Positions 60,270 through 64,000 of a stretch of DNA of 64,000 nucleotides are shown piece by piece. The stretch covers positions 24,553,162-24,617,161 of the forward strand of contig NW_024037072.1 of the NCBI RefSeq assembly GCF_015706575.1. The letters run 5' to 3'. Each line of letters opens with the position of its first letter. Position 1 is the stretch's first letter. Both the position numbers and the translations under genes were made by a program. Source of the DNA: Patiria miniata (taxonomy: Eukaryota > Echinodermata > Asteroidea > Valvatida > Asterinidae). The notes beneath the pieces were generated by a model. That model was not told where the DNA came from. It saw nothing but the letters and a program-made list of their open reading frames with translations, and ran no database searches.

Positions 60270-60623
60270 GGCCAAAAAAAAATAAGTCGGTCTCTTGTCA
60301 GCGCGCGCGTCGATTTTAAGCATGCGCGTCGATCTTTTTTTTTTCCAAAATGTTCCGCGGTAGCTCCAACAGCGCCCTCTATTTCTGCACCTCCTCAAAT
60401 TTTTTTACCAAAGAGCACCAAGGAATGGGAAACTGCACCAAGGCAAATGATCGAAAGCACCAAGGCAAATTATGGAGGCCACCAATGTACATGAGGACAA
60501 CAAAAAAGCAAAATAGTACCCACCTTGTCTGTACAGTCCAAGCTGAAGAAAAAAAGAAAGCCGCGTGGCCGCGTCAATTCCGGAACTTTGGTCTGACCAG
60601 AGACCGAATATTTTTTTTTGGCC
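60270..60623. mobile_element. PIF/Harbinger-type MITE, copy 3 (diverged)
   Basis: A 354-bp element with GGCCAAAAAAAAATA ends and TAA on both sides (60267-60269, 60624-60626). It keeps the GCGCGCGCGTCG block near the left end but the interior is largely different from copies 1 and 2, so it is an older or separate subfamily. Confidence 0.78.
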
Positions 60624-61098
60624 TAAACTGGAGGCACTAATGAAAGAAGGGGGAGGGAGGTGAAGCTAACAAAGCAAAACAAAATCGTACCACAAGGGGC
60701 GCCCTTTCATCGCGTGGTAAAAACAATCAAAGCATAAAGTAAAGTTACTTTTTATGGCGCCGTATTTTTTTTTAAATTGAAGATAAGGCTTTCTCATGCA
60801 GACTGCCTCACGCAAAAGATTAGTTTTCAAGATTACAGGTGACACTTCGCTCCTCTATCTGACACGACAAATTATTCCCGCTGATTCTCGGTAGACGCAT
60901 ATAAGCTCTGGTCTTTCTTTCTAACATAAACACTCAGCTAGTGCACTCACAAATTCAGAGTCATTTCAAGTACCGGTTATGTGTCCGCGGTCAAAAACAA
61001 ATCGATCTTTTGGCAATAAATACTTTGTCAAAAGAAACAAAAATTGTGGTAGTAAGAAGTAAGTTTGTATTATTCCATTCAAAACACGTTGCCATGTT

Positions 61099-61353
61099 CA
61101 TGAGCGTCGCGGTGGGACAAGGGGGACGCTGCCCCCCCCCCCCCCCACGAAAAAAATATATACAAAGAGGGGGGGGGGAAGAGGTGCGAAGCCATATTGC
61201 TGTTAATTTGATGGGGGCGGGGTAGGGCAAATGCTCCCCTGCTCACGCTCGGAAAAATGATAAATTGAGAATATAATGAAAAAGTTAAGGAATTTTGGGT
61301 ACAATTTGCTTCTCCCCCCCGCCCCTCTGAAAAAAATCCTGGCGACGCCCATG
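61099..61353. mobile_element. MITE with CATGGGCGTCGC ends
   Basis: A 255-bp element with left end CATGAGCGTCGC and inverted right end CATGGGCGTCGC. Flanked by 8-mers GCCATGTT and GCCAAGTT (7 of 8). The right half matches the CAATTTGCTT...GACGCCCATG segment inside the large palindrome and at 42.6-44.2 kb. This shows that the segment is an independent hAT-like element captured in those structures. Confidence 0.72.
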
Positions 61354-61361
61354 GCCAAGTT

Positions 61362-63251
61362 GATAAGCCATTATCTGTTTTGGCATTTGGATTTTTTTCT
61401 CGAGTCGTAAAAAATGCTTCTAAGGCTCTTTTTTTAAATGTCATTACGTGTTTACCAATAAGTAGTTCATTGTCCTTTTAATAATAGAAAACAAGTTTTT
61501 TGGAGGTTGCAAAATAGCTGAATGCAAAATGACACTTTACCATGTTTTGTCGCTAGTTAGTTAGTTGGGCTTGCTTGAATACAGTTTTTATCAAAGCTCA
61601 TTTTAGATTTGTTTGTAAATGAGAATTAGTCCTTCAAGTTTATTCCCAAAAAAAATTTGGGTCGCAAATGACATTTTAGTTGCTTATTTAAGTTTCAGTT
61701 TTCAACCAATGACCGCCACAAAATAATTTCATAAATTTTCATCTTTGTACGAGTGCTACGAGTCCCACTAGTATACAGTTCACATGGTTTATAGATTTTC
61801 GGAAGTGAGAGGTCAAAGTTTGACACAATATTTCTCTTTCATGCGATTTTTCAGTTTCCGTAAATTAAGATACTAGTAAAAAAAATTGACAAAGGCCTTT
61901 TCCGAGGGTAATTTTCTTAAGAAATCAATGTAACAAAAATACCTTTAAGAACTCCGACTTTTACACGCTAATTTTCCTATTCGAGGGATCCGGTAGCACG
62001 CCCCCTGGGGTCAACTTCCAGGCGCAATTACATCGATGTGAACTTGATTGATATCTCGCAGTCGGTATTACCCCATAAGTAAGACTACTGCTAAGAAGTC
62101 TAAGGAGTCGGTCTGACTTTTAAACGTCACCGTTTTTTTCCTGATCGTTTCCAAAGAGCATTTATATTTTTTTTTGAAATGTTGTATACTTTTTCCCCCT
62201 TTATATAATCTGTTTCCAATAGTTAAATAAGTACATAGGAAATCTTACTAAGTGGTCAAGCTCTAACTTTTCCACCTCTTCATTAGCATAAATTTATGAA
62301 ATTTAAGGGCCAAACAGATCCCAGATTATTACACGTTTCATTTAAGGTAGAGGATTTTAATCGCATTAAAAATATATATATATATACTATGCTATAAATT
62401 AATTACAACCCGAACTGCAGAAGTCTATTGCAAGATTTATAGCTATCTTGGTTTTTCCTATTTTTCAAAGTGCTTCAAATAGACAAACATAGCAGGGACG
62501 CGTACATTCCCACAATCGTTGTGATAATATGGGCAATTTTGTTTTCTGAATGCTGGATTGAAGATCATTTGTTTTCCACCGGAGCTTTTTTTGATCCGTT
62601 CCAGTTCTCTATTTGCCAAAGTTATCTTTGCTGGTAGGCCCTTAAGGAACAAAAATGTCGATGAACAATTTCGACCTGACGAGGCTAATGGGCTTTTGAT
62701 TGCATTGATAACGGCCTTGCTTTGCTAGAGTAGATGGAAAAGATTAGATTAATTTGAACAGAGGCAAAGTCTAGTTTACGCAATAGTAACAGTTATTGCA
62801 TGTCTCGGTATAGGCCCTTAGTTATCATTTCTTATACCCCCACCTTCTATTTGAATGAAGAAAGAAAGAAACCAAACAAGCAAAAACAAGAAACACATTA
62901 TCAAAAGAAAACACGCGTTTGGACCAAAGTAGTTTGACGGAAGGAAATGTCCAGCTATGGTAGCGGATCTGAGAAGGGAGGGGGTTACGGGGGTTGCACC
63001 CCCCGTTCAGCCGCCGACCACTGCTATGATACGAGTAACATGGGGCCAATCACGGACGTCGGGAGAGGGAAGAAGACAAATGGATAAACACCACTAAAAC
63101 CCCGCGAAGCTAAAATCAGGTTCTGCAACCCATGGCAAAAGATTGTACATTCAGTCATGTCGGCACAAGCTGCCGCGCGAGGTCGCTTAATATACGCATG
63201 CTCGCAGGTAGTTACGAATCGAAGTGATTCTTAGCTTAATAGAGAAACGAT
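61362..63251. other. Intergenic, no gene seen
   Basis: Contains the second copy (61700-61995) of the repeat at 37.5-37.8 kb, a short (TA)n at 62370-62386, and the low-copy repeat near 62985-63040. The 64-codon minus-strand frame at 62458-62652 is not recognised. Confidence 0.4.
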
Positions 63252-63612
63252 GTGCAAGATTTTTGAACACGTATGCAAATGAGGAATAGTCTGGTGCCTG
63301 CATGGCGTGAGTTACGAAAGCACGAGTGTATTTAATTAAACTGTTACGATCTTATCGAAACAACATGCAGTATCACATTTCATATTAATATAATCAAATT
63401 GGAAAGGAAATGAGTATTTTCGAGAAGGCGTGGACGACTGATCGCAAAAACACGTACTGCACATTTTGTATAGCAACACCAAGTACACGATAAAAATCCA
63501 TTTCTAGCCAATTGCGGTATCGAATCAGGATACAGGAAGAAAGTTTCCTATCCAGCTAGGGCTTACTATTGGAAACGCGGTTGGAAATAAAGTAAGCACT
63601 GGGGACGAGGTT
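63252..63612. mobile_element. MITE of the 9-bp-duplication family, copy C, left-truncated
   Basis: Matches copies A and B from GATTTTTGAACACGTATGCA to the right end, whose inverse CAACCTCGTCCCCAG is identical to the intact left end of the family. The left terminus is missing, so no target duplication can be read. Confidence 0.8.
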
Positions 63613-64000
63613 GACATTACATGTATTTCTAAGGAGCAGTCTGGTTCCCAGACAGAAATATTCTGACTATTCGGACAAATCTTGGGCCCTCTAGGCACCA
63701 CGGCACCCAAAAGTTCGGACATTTCCTGGTAAAAAAAGGCTTTTATTAACAATAAAACGATGATAAATACTTATCATCGTTCTATAACGTTGAGTTACAA
63801 AATTCATTGCTTGCTTTTAAAAAGTTAAATGCAAGTTGTATTGTCCTTATTGAGCCCTGATGTTGGTATTTGAATAAGGAATGTTTTTTTCTGTGTCATG
63901 TTCTATTTTTGAATGTGACCGTTACCTCAGCTACATACGATCTAAGTGACGTCAGAATCGTCTGATCAGGGAACCAGATTACATATAGGAGAAACCACAC
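63613..64000. other. End of window, no gene seen
   Basis: No recognised coding or repeat feature. Confidence 0.4.

Noticed and set aside
1-64000. CRISPR arrays, rRNA genes, bacterial operon signals
   Set aside because: None seen. The tandem repeats here lack the alternating repeat and unique-spacer pattern of CRISPR, and the gene structure is spliced eukaryotic.

Overview
This window is animal nuclear DNA, with widely spaced spliced genes in a sea of transposon remnants. The only host genes I can identify with confidence are the two subunits of thyrostimulin. GPA2 lies on the minus strand (three coding exons, 10768 down to 426) and GPB5 on the plus strand (two coding exons, 26552 to 31577). 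They are head-to-head, with start codons about 15.8 kb apart. Both proteins reconstruct in full with clean GT-AG junctions. Ancestral GPA2/GPB5 linkage, an APE-type LINE carrying a 2A-like peptide and a PHD finger, a Penelope-like element and abundant short DNA transposons suggest a marine invertebrate, most likely a deuterostome (echinoderm, hemichordate or lancelet). The sequence alone does not settle which.

Layout. 0.4-10.8 kb: GPA2. Its 9.2-kb intron 1 holds an apparently intact 1181-codon LINE (plus strand) inserted into a decayed Penelope-like element (minus strand). 10.8-26.5 kb: the region between the two genes, with no recognisable gene. It holds a 4.4-kb palindrome at 15.4-19.8 kb flanked by ~530-bp direct repeats, a Tc1/mariner-like palindromic MITE, a 310-bp tandem duplication, a 508-bp MITE and a 742-bp element made mostly of a 16-bp repeat. 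26.5-31.6 kb: GPB5. 31.6-64 kb: no confident gene. This part holds further MITEs, nested hAT-like insertions, a 74-bp minisatellite, an (ATTGA)n array and one weak candidate first exon near 57.4 kb.

The most unusual signal is a dispersed set of short non-coding mobile elements, six loci in 64 kb. Their ends are inverted arrays of a 16-bp repeat, and most are flanked by 8-bp target duplications. The 16-mer differs from copy to copy but keeps TCC in one register. Three copies carry a TTAGGG telomere-type array in the middle. One has expanded to roughly 30 repeat units and one has been hit by a later insertion inside its arms. I read them as non-autonomous, hAT-like elements with fast-evolving subterminal repeats.

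Functionally, the two hormone subunits would be secreted and could pair as a cystine-knot heterodimer acting on an LGR-type receptor. Everything else in the window is transposon-derived, simple repeat or unassigned.
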